From NCBI RefSeq assembly GCF_029537235.1, contig NZ_CP120638.1, forward strand, positions 4,032,501-4,096,500: a stretch of DNA of 64,000 nt, given 5' to 3'. Source of the DNA: Rhizobium sp. 32-5/1. GTDB lineage: Bacteria > Pseudomonadota > Alphaproteobacteria > Rhizobiales > Rhizobiaceae. The position numbers and the translations under genes are program-made. Below, one piece after another: positions 9,472-19,618 of this stretch. Under the pieces are notes generated by a model that saw only the letters and a program-made list of their open reading frames with translations, did no database searches and was not told where the DNA came from. Within the stretch, counting starts at the first letter, position 1. Each line of letters begins with the position of its first letter.

Positions 9472-10434
9472 ATGATCAGAAAAGTGCTTTCAACAGCGGC
9501 CGCGAGCCTGCTTTTTACAGCGATCCTGGCCGCTCCGGCGGTTGCGCAGCCTACGACGGTCAAAAGCTGCAACCGCGATGTGACCTTCGATACGGTGCCT
9601 AAGCGGGCGGTCTCAAATGACGTCAACCTGACCGAGATGATGCTCGCCCTGAAGCTGCAGGATCATATGGTCGGCTACACCGGCGTCTCGGGCTGGAAGA
9701 CGCTCGACGAAACGCTCCGTGCGGGTGTCAAAGCCCTGCCGGAACTTTCGGCGAAATATCCGACCAAGGAGGTTTTGCTGAATGTCGATGCCGACTTTTA
9801 TTTTGCCGGCTGGAACTATGGCATGAAGGTCGGCGGTGAGGTGACGCCCGAAACGCTCGCGCCTTTCGGGATCAAGGTTTACGAACTGACTGAATCCTGC
9901 ATTCACATCATGGCCAAGGGAAAGCCGACGATGGACGACATGTTTGTCGATCTGCTCAATCTCGGCAAGATCTTCCAGGTCGAGGACCGGGCCGAGGCGT
10001 TGGTCGCCGGATACCGCGAGAAACTAGAGGGCATCAGTGCCAAGATCGGCACGGTCAAGGAGCCGGTCCGAGTCTTCGTGTATGATTCCGGCGAAGAGAA
10101 GCCCTTTACCTCCGGTCGCTTCGGCATTCCGACCGCGATGATCGAGGCCGCGGGCGGGCGCAATGTCATGGACGGCGTCGAAAAGAGCTGGACGGAAGTC
10201 TCCTGGGAGCCGGTCATCGAATCCAACCCGCAGGTGATCGTCATCGTCAATTATGGCGAGGTGACTGCGGAACAGAAGATCGCCTTCATGAAGAACAATC
10301 CCGCCTTCAAAGCGATCGATGCCGTCAAGAACGGCCGTTTCGTGGTTCTCGAATACATCGAGGCGACACCGGGACCGCGCAATGTCGATGCCATCGCCCG
10401 GCTGGCCGCCGCGTTCCACCCCAATACCATGTAG
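9472..10434 (+). CDS. FepB/BtuF-type periplasmic substrate-binding protein
   Basis: This is a 320-residue secreted receptor. The signal peptide MIRKVLSTAAASLLFTAILAAPAVA precedes QPTTVKSCNRDVTF. The mature protein shows the cluster A-II/III helical-backbone binding fold seen in siderophore and cobalamin receptors, with phrases such as VPKRAVSNDVNLTEMMLALKL, EAAGGRNVMDGVEKSW and WEPVIESNPQVIVIVNYG. It belongs to the riboswitch-led operon between the ATPase and permease genes. The ligand is probably a corrinoid because of that regulation; a siderophore cannot be excluded. Confidence 0.87.
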   Translation: MIRKVLSTAAASLLFTAILAAPAVAQPTTVKSCNRDVTFDTVPKRAVSNDVNLTEMMLALKLQDHMVGYTGVSGWKTLDETLRAGVKALPELSAKYPTKEVLLNVDADFYFAGWNYGMKVGGEVTPETLAPFGIKVYELTESCIHIMAKGKPTMDDMFVDLLNLGKIFQVEDRAEALVAGYREKLEGISAKIGTVKEPVRVFVYDSGEEKPFTSGRFGIPTAMIEAAGGRNVMDGVEKSWTEVSWEPVIESNPQVIVIVNYGEVTAEQKIAFMKNNPAFKAIDAVKNGRFVVLEYIEATPGPRNVDAIARLAAAFHPNTM

Positions 10435-10501
10435 CTTTGCCAGGCTCTGATGCCGCCGGACGGATTTCGGCGGCATCTTCGCCACGGGACCATATCGAAC
10501 A

Positions 10502-11515
10502 ATGACTATGAAAACTTCCCTTGCCGGCTTAACCGTCCTCCTGCTGCTGGCCCTGTCGGTCTCGGCCGGCGTCTCGCTGGGCTCCGCACCTGTGCCCCTC
10601 TCGACAGTCTGGTCGATCCTCGTCAACAGGCTGATGCCGGGGATGCTTGACGTCGTCTGGTCGGCGGGGCGTGAAAGCATTGTCTGGGACGTGCGGTTTC
10701 CGCGGGTGATCCTTGGCGGCCTCGTCGGTGCGGGTCTGGCCGTCACCGGTGCGGTGCTGCAGTCGGTGACGCGCAATCCGCTGGCCGATCCACATCTGCT
10801 GGGGGTCTCTTCAGGCGGAGCCCTGGGAGCGATCATCGCCCTTCTGCATACAGGGCTGGTCTTTGGGCTCGTCACGGTTCCCTTGTTTTCCTTTGCCGGT
10901 GCGCTGCTGGCAACCCTTGCCGTTGCCGGTGTCAGCCGATTGACCGGGCAGGGGGCCGACAGGCTGGTTCTGTCGGGCGTCGCCGTCGCCTTCGTCCTGA
11001 CTGCGCTGGCCAATCTGATGATCTTTCTCGGCGATCCGCGCGCCGTCCACACCGTCATCTTCTGGATGCTCGGAGGGCTCGGACTGGCGCAATGGTCGCA
11101 TCTGAGCTATCCGGCGATCGTTCTTGGCGTCTGCCTTTCATGGCTTGTCTTAAGGGCACGGGAGATCAATGCGCTTGCCATGGGAGATGAGACGGCACTG
11201 ACGCTTGGCATCCCCGTTCCGCGGTTTCGCATGATGCTGTTCGTCGTCACGGCGCTGCTGACCGGTGTCATGGTCGCCTTTTCCGGCGCGATCGGCTTCA
11301 TCGGGTTAATGGTGCCGCATTTCGTGCGGCTGATCGTCGGTAGCGACAATATCCGGGTCATTCCATTGTCGGCGGCGTTCGGTGCCATAGCGCTGATCTG
11401 GGCGGATGTCGTGGCGCGGATCGTCATGGCACCGGAGGACATGCCGATCGGCGTTGTGACCGGACTGGTGGGCGGTATTGCCTTCATCGCGATTTTGCGC
11501 CGGCGTTCCTTCTGA
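10502..11515 (+). CDS. FecCD/BtuC-type ABC transporter permease
   Basis: This is a 337-residue inner-membrane protein with about ten hydrophobic segments. Diagnostic FecCD motifs are present: RFPRVILGGLVGAGLAVTGA near residue 62, QSVTRNPLADPHLLGVSSGG, and near the C-terminus GAIGFIGLMVPHFVRLIVGSDN. It completes the importer formed with the ATPase (8671) and binding protein (9472). One homodimer-type permease gene is present, as in BtuC systems. The 67-bp gap after the binding-protein gene shows no clear terminator, so a single transcript from the riboswitch is likely. Confidence 0.9.
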   Translation: MTMKTSLAGLTVLLLLALSVSAGVSLGSAPVPLSTVWSILVNRLMPGMLDVVWSAGRESIVWDVRFPRVILGGLVGAGLAVTGAVLQSVTRNPLADPHLLGVSSGGALGAIIALLHTGLVFGLVTVPLFSFAGALLATLAVAGVSRLTGQGADRLVLSGVAVAFVLTALANLMIFLGDPRAVHTVIFWMLGGLGLAQWSHLSYPAIVLGVCLSWLVLRAREINALAMGDETALTLGIPVPRFRMMLFVVTALLTGVMVAFSGAIGFIGLMVPHFVRLIVGSDNIRVIPLSAAFGAIALIWADVVARIVMAPEDMPIGVVTGLVGGIAFIAILRRRSF

Positions 11516-11615
11516 TGCCCATGGAAAAGACCCATTCAAATCCTAATTGCCTCGCCTATGATAAGTGTGGCTATGACTTTTGTGTCGACACGAGGCAGTG
11601 AACAGGAATGAAGCG

Positions 11616-12175
11616 ATGAGCATGGATGCGCCGTTGTGCACCCCGACAGAGATCTTGTCCTTCTGGTTTGAGGAGTTGCAGCCGGAACATTGGTTCCAGC
11701 CACCGCCGGGGCTTGACGAGCAATGTCAGCGGCGGTTTCTCTCAACGCATCTGTCGTTGGCACGTGGCATCGCACCTCTCTGGCGCGCAACCCCGGAAAA
11801 CCGGCTTGCGGCCCTCATCGTTCTCGATCAACTGCCACGCAATATCTACCGCGCCACGCCAATGGCCTTTGCCACCGATGGTCTGGCGCTCAACGAGGCG
11901 AAGCTTGCCATCGCCGAGGGCGCTGATTTGGCCGTTCCACCGGATCACCGTTGCTTTTTTACATGCCCTTTGAACACTCCGAAAATCTCGCCGATCAGGT
12001 TCTGTCGGTGCAGCTGTTTACCGAACTGGCTGATCCACATTATCTCGATTTCGCTATTCGCCACCACGAAGTCATCCGCCTGTTCGGTCGCTTCCCGCAC
12101 CGCAACCGGATAATGGGTCGGGCCTCGACATCGGCGGAAGAGGCCTATCTCAGCCAGCCAGGCGCTGGTTTTTAG
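11616..12175 (+). CDS. DUF924 family protein, frameshifted in this sequence
   Basis: This is a small DUF924 protein of unknown function, related to a TPR-like superfamily. The first part (from ATG 11616 or 11622) contains ILSFWFEELQPEHWFQPPPGLDE and LIVLDQLPRNIYRATPMAFATD, both family motifs. The frame breaks inside the T6 run at 11955-11960, and FYMPFEHSENLADQ continues in the +1 frame to the stop at 12175. Restoring a seventh T joins the two parts as RCFFYMPFEHSEN. The repaired length of about 186 residues fits the family. Confidence 0.8.
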
Positions 12176-12314
12176 AGGATTTGTTTCTGTGTCACTATTT
12201 TAGGTGCATGCGCCTTTTGCATCCGAAGTCACTGATCCCTATTCATTCGGAATGATGAGATCGTTCGACGATTCTCGATCGCGCATTTCCAGACTATGTT
12301 CAAAGGACCAAAGC

Positions 12315-14834
12315 TTGCCGACGCCATTTAAATTTCTGGTCGTTTTACTCTCGCTGTGGATGACGCTGTCAGCTCTGCCCGCACGTGCGCAGGATGCCGC
12401 AGCACCCGTTCCCGAAGCGCAGACGGATGTTGTGAGCGCGCAGAGCCAGGCGACCGACCAACTGAATGCTGCCCGCGAAGAGCTGAAGCGCCTAACCGAT
12501 CTGGTCGATAAAGCCAAAACCGACGACAATCGGTTGGCCGAACTCAAAGTCGATGTCGATGCAACGGCCAAGAGTATCATCGGGACCTCTATCGCCACCC
12601 GGCCGCGGCTAGACGAAATCAAAGCGCGCCTGGCGGAACTCGGAGACCCACCGGCGGAGGGCGCGCCGCCGGAAGCCGGTATCGTCAGCCAGGAGCGGGA
12701 ACGACTGATCGCGGAACGCGGCGAGATCAACGCGTTGACGGGGGATGCTGAAAACCTGTCGATCCAGGCGACAAAACTCTCCAATTCAATCACGGCAACA
12801 CGGCGCGCACTGTTTTCCAATACGCTCCTGCAGCATACCACGATCAATCTGGAGGTTCTGCAGAGTGCCTCCTCCTCCTTTGTAACCGAGGGTCAGGAAC
12901 TGTCACGCAGCCTGACGAGCTGGATTTCCTTTGCCTGGAAATATAAGCGCCTGCAGCTGCTGACAGCGATTTTCCTGTCGCTCTGCGCGGCGCTGTTTTT
13001 CCTGTCCGGCAGCTACCGCCTGTTTTCCCCGCTGATCCGTCGCGATGTCACGGATATGGAGCCGGGTTACATCACCAGGCTGTCCGTTGCTTTCTGGTCG
13101 ACGATGATTCCAACGACCGCGGCGAGCGCCTTCGTGCTGTCGAGCTACTTTTTCCTGCAGTCCTTCAATGTCCTGCGCCCCGACATTGCGCCGATTATCG
13201 CGATCACGCTTGCCGTCAGTGTCGGCCTTTTGTTCGTGGCGACGTTGGCCAATGCCGTGCTGGCGCCCAGTGAAGGCAATTGGCGTCTGGTGCGCGTCTC
13301 CAATCTTGGTGCGCGACGCTTGATGTTCGCGATTATCGCGATGGCTACGATCAATTGCCTGGATTATCTGCTCGGCGGTATCAGCGAAGCCATGGGCTCG
13401 CCTGTCGTGCTGACCGTGGTCAAGAGCCTTTTTGCCTCGCTTTTCATCGGTTTCATTCTGATGATCATGGCGCTGATCAAGCCCATCCTGCCTGTCGGTG
13501 CGCCGCTTGACAGCCCTGGTCTTCCCTGGCCGCGGGCCATGTCGGTCCTTTTCGTCGTTGCCGGCGGCCTTCTGATTGCGACGGCGGTGATTGGCTATGT
13601 CGGGCTTGCGCGGTTCATCGCGACGCAGATCGTGGTGACCAGCGCGATCCTGGTCACGGCCTATATCGGGATCCTGACCGGCAAGGCTGTGGCCAAGCAG
13701 AATGCTTTTGCCGATACGGTCGTCGGGCGTTTTCTCGAAAAACGTTTCGGCATGGGGCAGGTGGCTCTCGACCAAGCCGGGCTCGCTGCTGGCCTTGGCA
13801 TCTATGCGCTGGTTGTTGTGTTTTTTATTCCGCTGATCCTGCTGCAATGGGGCTTCAAGATCGCCGATATCCAAGCCTGGGCTTACAGGCTGTTCACGGA
13901 AATCAAGATCGGCAGCATTACGATTTCGCTGGTCGGAATCTTTGCGGGCATTCTGCTGTTTGCCGCCGGCTATCTGATAACGCGTTGGTTTCAGCGCTGG
14001 CTCGATGGTAGCGTCATGGCGCGTTCACGCGTCGATGCCGGGGTGCGAAACTCGATCAGGACCGGCGTCGGCTACCTCGGGGTCGGCCTCGCCGGGCTTA
14101 TCGGCATCTCAGCCGCGGGTCTCGATCTTTCCAGTCTTGCGCTGGTCGCCGGTGCCTTGTCGCTCGGTGTCGGTTTCGGCCTGCAGAACATCGTCTCCAA
14201 CTTCGTCTCCGGCCTTATCTTGCTCGTCGAGCGCCCTTTCAAGGTCGGAGACTGGGTGGTCACCGGCACGACTGAGGGGTTCGTCAAGCGGATTTCGGTT
14301 CGCGCCACCGAGATTGAAACCTTCCAACGCCAGTCGATCATGGTGCCAAATTCGCTGTTCATCAATGCGTCCGTCGGCAACTGGACCCATCGCAACAAGC
14401 TCGGCCGTTCGGATATACCCGTCATTGTCGGTTACGACACCGCGCCTAGGAAGGTGATGGACTTGCTCCTGGAAATTGCCGAGGCGCATCCTCTGGTCCT
14501 GCGCAATCCGTCGCCAATGGCAGTCTTCACGGCTTTTGGCGAGACGACCATGACGTTCGAACTACGGGTCTATGTTGCCGATATCGTTAATGGTGGCGGG
14601 GTGCGCAACGATCTGCGGTTGGAAATTTTCGAGCGCTTCCGCGCCGAAGGCATCGGTTCGCCGTTCCTGCAGCAGACCGTCGAAGAGGAGCCAGCGCTTG
14701 CAGTGCAGGAGGTTGCGAGGGACGCACCTGCGGTGACCGACGAGGACGCGCCAATGGCGGTTGATGCCAAGCCGGTCACAACACCGCGCCGGCCGCGTCG
14801 TGTCGGGTCCAGCACGCCGGGTGAACCATCGTAA
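12315..14834 (+). CDS. Large mechanosensitive ion channel (MscS family) with DUF3772-type periplasmic domain
   Basis: This is a large membrane protein of about 839 residues. I favour a TTG start at 12315: AAAGGA lies seven bases upstream and the product then begins with a clean signal peptide ending LSALPARA before QDAAAP. In-frame ATGs exist at 12204, 12252 and 12255. After the signal comes a periplasmic, coiled-coil-rich domain (to about residue 180), then many membrane helices and the MscS pore/beta domain with GALSLGVGFGLQNIVSNFVSG and VERPFKVGDWV. Such channels open under membrane tension and protect cells from hypo-osmotic shock. The C-terminal tail is low-complexity and basic. Confidence 0.85.
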   Translation: MPTPFKFLVVLLSLWMTLSALPARAQDAAAPVPEAQTDVVSAQSQATDQLNAAREELKRLTDLVDKAKTDDNRLAELKVDVDATAKSIIGTSIATRPRLDEIKARLAELGDPPAEGAPPEAGIVSQERERLIAERGEINALTGDAENLSIQATKLSNSITATRRALFSNTLLQHTTINLEVLQSASSSFVTEGQELSRSLTSWISFAWKYKRLQLLTAIFLSLCAALFFLSGSYRLFSPLIRRDVTDMEPGYITRLSVAFWSTMIPTTAASAFVLSSYFFLQSFNVLRPDIAPIIAITLAVSVGLLFVATLANAVLAPSEGNWRLVRVSNLGARRLMFAIIAMATINCLDYLLGGISEAMGSPVVLTVVKSLFASLFIGFILMIMALIKPILPVGAPLDSPGLPWPRAMSVLFVVAGGLLIATAVIGYVGLARFIATQIVVTSAILVTAYIGILTGKAVAKQNAFADTVVGRFLEKRFGMGQVALDQAGLAAGLGIYALVVVFFIPLILLQWGFKIADIQAWAYRLFTEIKIGSITISLVGIFAGILLFAAGYLITRWFQRWLDGSVMARSRVDAGVRNSIRTGVGYLGVGLAGLIGISAAGLDLSSLALVAGALSLGVGFGLQNIVSNFVSGLILLVERPFKVGDWVVTGTTEGFVKRISVRATEIETFQRQSIMVPNSLFINASVGNWTHRNKLGRSDIPVIVGYDTAPRKVMDLLLEIAEAHPLVLRNPSPMAVFTAFGETTMTFELRVYVADIVNGGGVRNDLRLEIFERFRAEGIGSPFLQQTVEEEPALAVQEVARDAPAVTDEDAPMAVDAKPVTTPRRPRRVGSSTPGEPS

Positions 14835-15003
14835 TGCTCATCACGACCATATTCACGCTGTATTCAGCCGCCTTGCAATAAAACCTGTGCAACGCCTTCA
14901 TTCACAGTCTAGTCTTTGAACGGCTGAAAAAGGATAGCGTTTTATCCATGGCATGTCGCTTTGGAACTGCGCGCATAGAGGGCGGCGTTCGCGCCGATGG
15001 GCA

Positions 15004-15267
15004 ATGAAGACAGCGTCGTGTGCATTTCTTCTCGTCATTCTTGCTGCTGTTCCGGCAGCGGCCGCCACCATTACCAACAAGGACACTGAAACAGCGGTGC
15101 TTGTCGTGGTCGAAGGCGAAAGCCGTATGGAGATTGCAATTGATGCCGGTGGCTCGGAATCGATATGCCCGGCCGGCTGTTTTCTCACCACCCCGAGCGG
15201 CGACCGTATTGGGCTGCAGGGCGATGAGAACGTTGAGATCATCAACGGTTCCGCGGTCGTCAAGTAA
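15004..15267 (+). CDS. Small secreted hypothetical protein
   Basis: This 87-residue protein starts MKTASCAFLLVILAAVPAAAA, a signal peptide with cleavage after AAA. The mature part (TITNKDTETAVLVVVEGESR) is predicted to be a small beta-rich periplasmic domain with two cysteines (SICPAGCF) that could form a disulfide. I do not recognise a named family, but similar short secreted proteins are common in Rhizobiaceae. The ORF extends upstream to 14953 without a plausible start. It stands alone between the MscS gene and the signalling cluster. Confidence 0.65.
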   Translation: MKTASCAFLLVILAAVPAAAATITNKDTETAVLVVVEGESRMEIAIDAGGSESICPAGCFLTTPSGDRIGLQGDENVEIINGSAVVK

Positions 15268-15497
15268 AGGGCACTCCCTCCGGGCTGTTTACTGATGGCC
15301 ACATGCGGCAAAGCTGGAACGGTTGCCTCGCGAAGAATGCCATCCCCCATGCAGATCGAGAGAAACAGCGTTTTTTCATTGGCTGCTTCTGATACCCACC
15401 GGTCTATTTCCATCATCTATTTCAGCAAGCGGTTAACGACTGCGAAAACCTTTCTGCGTAGCTTGTTTGCGGGGACAATCTTTCAGATAGGCGATCT

Positions 15498-16331
15498 ATG
15501 TCATTTTTTGGCGTTTCCGGAATGTACTATTCCGGTGAATCCTTGCAGCAGCACCGCATTGTGCTTGCCGAAGACTCAAACCTTTTTTCGGCCATGGTGT
15601 CGAAGCGGCTCAAGGAGCTGCTTGATATCGATGTAATCGTCTGCCGTGACTACGACGATCTTCAGTTTTCGGTGGAGAATTCATCCTTCCCCGCGACGCT
15701 GGCGATATCCAACATCAATCTTCCCGGTGCCGAAAACGGCGAAGCGCTATCTTATCTCACGGATATGAGCGTTCCAACGATCGTGTTCACGGGGACTTTC
15801 CAGGAAAGCATACGCGAGAAGATCCTTGCCAAGGACATCGTCGATTATGTCCTCAAGGATAGCGTCTTTGCCGTCGATATGCTGGCGGAATCGGTCTGCC
15901 GCTTTCTCACCAACCACCAACACCATGTGCTGATCGTCGATGACAGTCCGACGGCACGGGCGCTGTTGACGACGCAGCTCAAGCGTTACAATTTCCGTAC
16001 GAGCTCCGCGGAAAATGGTGCGATTGCGCTTGAGATTTTGAAGGCCAATCCGGATATCGGCCTGATGATTACCGACTACAACATGCCCGATATGGATGGT
16101 TTCGAGTTGACGCGACGCATTCGCGGCAGCCACGGCCCGCACCAGCTGCGCATCATCGGCGTGTCCTCCTCTGCAAACCGCCTCTTGTCGGCCCGTTTTC
16201 TCAAGGCAGGTGGCAATGACTTCATGCTGCGCCCCTTTATCAACGAAGAGTTCTATTGCCGCGTGAACCAGAATCTGGACACTTTGACAAGGATTCAGAC
16301 AATGACCCCGAAGGCGGTACGTAAGGCGTAA
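15498..16331 (+). CDS. Response regulator with two receiver domains, the first lacking the phosphoacceptor Asp
   Basis: This is a 277-residue cytosolic protein made of two receiver (REC) domains and no output domain. REC1 (about 20-125) has the acidic pair in LAEDSN and the switch region VFTGTF with a following lysine. The expected phosphoacceptor position reads ISNINLPG, with Asn where Asp is expected, so it is probably not phosphorylated. REC2 (about 142-265) has IVDDSPT, phosphoacceptor MITDYNMPDMDG and LRPF in place of the usual Lys-Pro, so it lacks the canonical lysine. It resembles the receiver part of the next gene and is probably its paralogue. Confidence 0.88.
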   Translation: MSFFGVSGMYYSGESLQQHRIVLAEDSNLFSAMVSKRLKELLDIDVIVCRDYDDLQFSVENSSFPATLAISNINLPGAENGEALSYLTDMSVPTIVFTGTFQESIREKILAKDIVDYVLKDSVFAVDMLAESVCRFLTNHQHHVLIVDDSPTARALLTTQLKRYNFRTSSAENGAIALEILKANPDIGLMITDYNMPDMDGFELTRRIRGSHGPHQLRIIGVSSSANRLLSARFLKAGGNDFMLRPFINEEFYCRVNQNLDTLTRIQTMTPKAVRKA

Positions 16332-16555
16332 TTTTATTAGAAGTTACTGATTTTCCTCTGTTTTCAGCGAATTGTGCAACACCGCGGGTATAATTCTGCG
16401 TTCTCACTCATTCCGCGTTCCAAATTAACCAATTTGAAACAACGAAACGGTTTGATTGTGCCAACGAGGAGAATTGATGGGCGAGGTGAAACGGCAAATT
16501 GTGCCAATTGCCCGCCTCTTTTTCCACCTAAATAAAATGTTCGAGTCAGCCTTTC

Positions 16556-17930
16556 ATGGGGAAGCGCCTCCGGCTCAACGATGGGATTGGTAGGAACGTG
16601 AGCTTTCTCAAAGCGCTAGGGCATGGGAACAACGTGCAGAAGCATCCCGACAAGCGGATGCTTCTCGTTGAAGATTCCCGGATGTTCTCGACGGCGCTGA
16701 AGCATGGCTTGGAAACCACGCATGGAATCGCGGTGACGCACTGCTCATCACTGGAGGCGCTGCAGGCTTTGTTAGTGGACGTCGCTGCTGCAGATTTTTC
16801 CCTTGCCGTGCTTGATCTCAACCTGCCCGATGCGCCCAACTGCGAGGCTCTGGATTTCGTTCTCTCAAAGGGGATTGCCGCTATTGTTTTCACGGGTACT
16901 TTCAACAATACGACGCGCGACTATATCCTTTCGAAGAATGTGCTTGATTGTGTCCTGAAGAACCAACCGGACTCCATCGGCCTTCTCATCGCAGCGGTTG
17001 ATAGGGCGCTGACCAATAGCAAGACCCATGTCCTGCTTGCCGATCTCGGATGAAGCGTCCCGCTGTGAACTCGTTCAACTGCTGACACGACAACAGTTCC
17101 AAGTTACTGCTGTTGAAAGCGGTGTAAGGGTTTTGGAGTTGTTGGAGAGTGCCGAGATTTTTGACGTCGTCGTGACGGATGGCACCCTGTCTGACATGTC
17201 GGCATATGATCTGTTATCGGAAATCCGGCTTCGTTATGGCGAGGACGCCTTGGGCGTTGTTGCACTTGACGATCGTGAAGACCGCCAGCAGGTGGTGCGG
17301 TTCCTGCGCAACGGCGGCAGCGATTGCATACAAAAGCCTTTTCTGGCCGACGAATTTATAAGCCGTATATTTCAGGTGGCCAGTATTCAGAGGCGTGTTC
17401 AAGCGCTGCACAGTATCGCTGCACGGGACTATCTGACGGACATCTACAATCGCCGCTATTTTTTCCAGGTCGGTCCCCGCCTGGTTGATCAATGCCTGCG
17501 ACGGGGCGGCGTTACCTCGATCGCCATCCTTGATATCGACCATTTCAAGCGCTTAAACGACACCTATGGCCACGAGGTCGGTGATTTGGTGCTGAAAGCC
17601 GTCGCCAAAAGGCTTCTTGCGCAAGTGGGGGAAGAGCATTTGCTGGCGCGCCTTGGTGGCGAGGAGTTCGGGATCCTTTTCAACAACCTCAACGTCGCCG
17701 ATGCGAGCAGCTTCTGTGAAGATTTGAGGATTGACCTCGCCTCTGCGAAGGTGGTTGCGGATGACGAGGAACTCTCCGTGACCGTCTCCATTGGCTTGGC
17801 GACGATCGAGAGCCATGAATCCTTCGACAATTACCTGAATGCAGCGGACCAGTTCCTCTATATGGCTAAATATGCTGGTCGCAATCGGATTGTATCGGAA
17901 TTGACGCTTCTCAACTCCATCGCGTCCTGA
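16556..17930 (+). CDS. REC-REC-GGDEF response regulator (PleD-like diguanylate cyclase), frameshifted
   Basis: This is a predicted diguanylate cyclase making c-di-GMP. REC1 (LLVEDSRMF; phosphoacceptor VLDLNLPDAP; VFTGTF) ends in one frame at the stop near 17053. REC2 and the GGDEF domain follow in another frame to 17930. Replacing GATCTCGG at 17042 by GATTCGG joins the parts as LLADSDEASRCEL. REC2 is degenerate (VVTDGTLSDMS). The catalytic domain has DYLTDIYNRRYF, DIDHFKRLND and the active-site motif GGEEF. No EAL domain is present. The domain order matches PleD. Its tandem position with the previous gene and a kinase suggests one pathway. Confidence 0.88.
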
Positions 17931-18041
17931 CCGCAGGCGTATCGCCCGGCGAATTTCCCTGAGAATATTAGCAAAGATTTAGATTTTTTTGTAGATACTC
18001 GCAAAGGATGTGTTTTTGCGCATCCTTAACAAAGGTAAGTT

Positions 18042-19603
18042 ATGACGCACGACTTTGAGAATATTCTAGACATTCTCCGGCAGGGCATCCTAATGCTGGA
18101 TTCCGGCAACCGCGTCAGCTTCGTCAACCAGAATGTTCCGCTGATTTTCGGTCTTCCCCAGGGCGTCATCCGGGAAGGAATGACGGTGGGTGAACTCCAG
18201 ACGGTCGTGGGGGCGTTTTGACAGCGCCGGACGGGCTGGACACTTGGTTGGAGCGACTGGATCCCGCAAGCTCCGATTCTTTTCAGCTTTCCCTTATCAG
18301 TGGACGAACAGTATCGCTGACCTGTTTGCAATCCCGTGTCGGCGGTTGGATTGTTATCTGTGATGATATCTCGATGCTTGTCCGCGTCGAAGTTAGCCTG
18401 CAGCTGCAGAATCACCGTTTTGACGCTGCCCTGAACAACATGCCACATGGGCTCTGCATGTTCGATTCGGAGACAAAGCTTATATTGTGCAATGCGTCTT
18501 ATGCAAAAATGTACATGTTGCCCGAACGGCTCACGCAACCTGGAACGTCGCTGGGGGATATCCTCAGCTATCGTCATAAGGCTGGGAACGGGCCTGCCAA
18601 TAGCCAAACCTATCACAATGTTGCCGTGGAGGCGAATGCCAAGGGGCTGATAGCAAGCCAGAACATTATTCTGATGGATGGTCGAATCATCAAGATCACC
18701 CACAATCCCATGCAGAACGGGGGCTACGTCGCCACACATGAGGATGTAACCCAGACCGTCCGCCTCTCGGAGGAAGTGCTGCAGCATCGCGACAAGCTCG
18801 AAGCCACTGTACAGGCAAGAACCGCTCAAATAGAGCGGCAGGCTCTGGAGCTGGAACGCATGCTCGACCAGGAGCGGAATATCAACGAGTTGCAGCGGCA
18901 GTTCGTGGCAATGGCTTCACACGAGTTTCGCACGCCGTTGGCGATTATCGATGCCGCCGCGCAGCGGTTACAGCGGAAAAAAGGCGATGTCGCACCGGAA
19001 TTTCTCAGTGAAAAAGTCGATCAGATCTCGGATGTCGGTTTCCCGAATTGTCGATCTCATGGAAAGCATTCTTTCCGCTGGGCGTCTGGACAATGGAAAA
19101 ATCGAAATCAGCTATCAAGATTGCGGTATTGCTCAACTTGTGAAGCAGTGTTGCGACCGGCAGGCGATGATCAGCCGTGCGCACAATTTTCACCTTGATC
19201 TGGAAGGGCTGCCCGCGCATATCGACGCGGACAATCAAACACTGGGCCAGGTTTTCACCAATCTCTTGTCGAATGCGGTCAAATATTCGCCCGGCGCACC
19301 TGATATTCGGGTCACGGGTTGGGAAGAAAGGGGAAACGTGAAGATCTCGATCAGCGACAATGGCGTCGGGATCGACGCAGAGGATCTGCCCCGGATGTTC
19401 CAGCGTTACTTTCGGGCGCGCACCTCCACGGGTATCGCAGGAACGGGCATTGGCCTGAACCTGGTAAAGCAGATCATCGAGTTACACCAAGGCTCTGTTG
19501 ATATCGAAAGTAAGAGGGAGGAGGAACGACATTTACTGTGACGCTCCCCGTGAAAGCACCAAACCAGACACCGTCCTTGTCCAAGCACACTGATGCTGCC
19601 TAA
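18042..19603 (+). CDS. PAS-domain histidine kinase, frameshifted three times in this sequence
   Basis: This is a cytosolic-looking sensor kinase with no obvious membrane helices. An N-terminal PAS-like part (MTHDFENILDILRQGILML) is followed by a second PAS_7-type domain (FDAALNNMPHGLCMFDS), a coiled coil, HisKA with the phosphorylatable His in ASHEFRTPLAIID, and an ATPase domain with N box NLLSNAVKYSP and G boxes DNGVGIDAEDL and GTGIGLNLVKQI. Three single-base changes restore one frame: T4 to T5 at 18216-18219, GATCTCGG to GATTCGG at 19024, and GG to GGG near 19531. The repaired end, GTTFTVTLPVKAP, is a normal kinase terminus. Confidence 0.87.
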
Positions 19604-19618
19604 AGAAATGATGCGACC

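Noticed and set aside
11616-12175. True pseudogene status of DUF924 and other frameshifted genes
   Set aside because: Single-base repairs at homopolymers or GANTC sites restore full-length family members, so sequencing error is more likely than decay.
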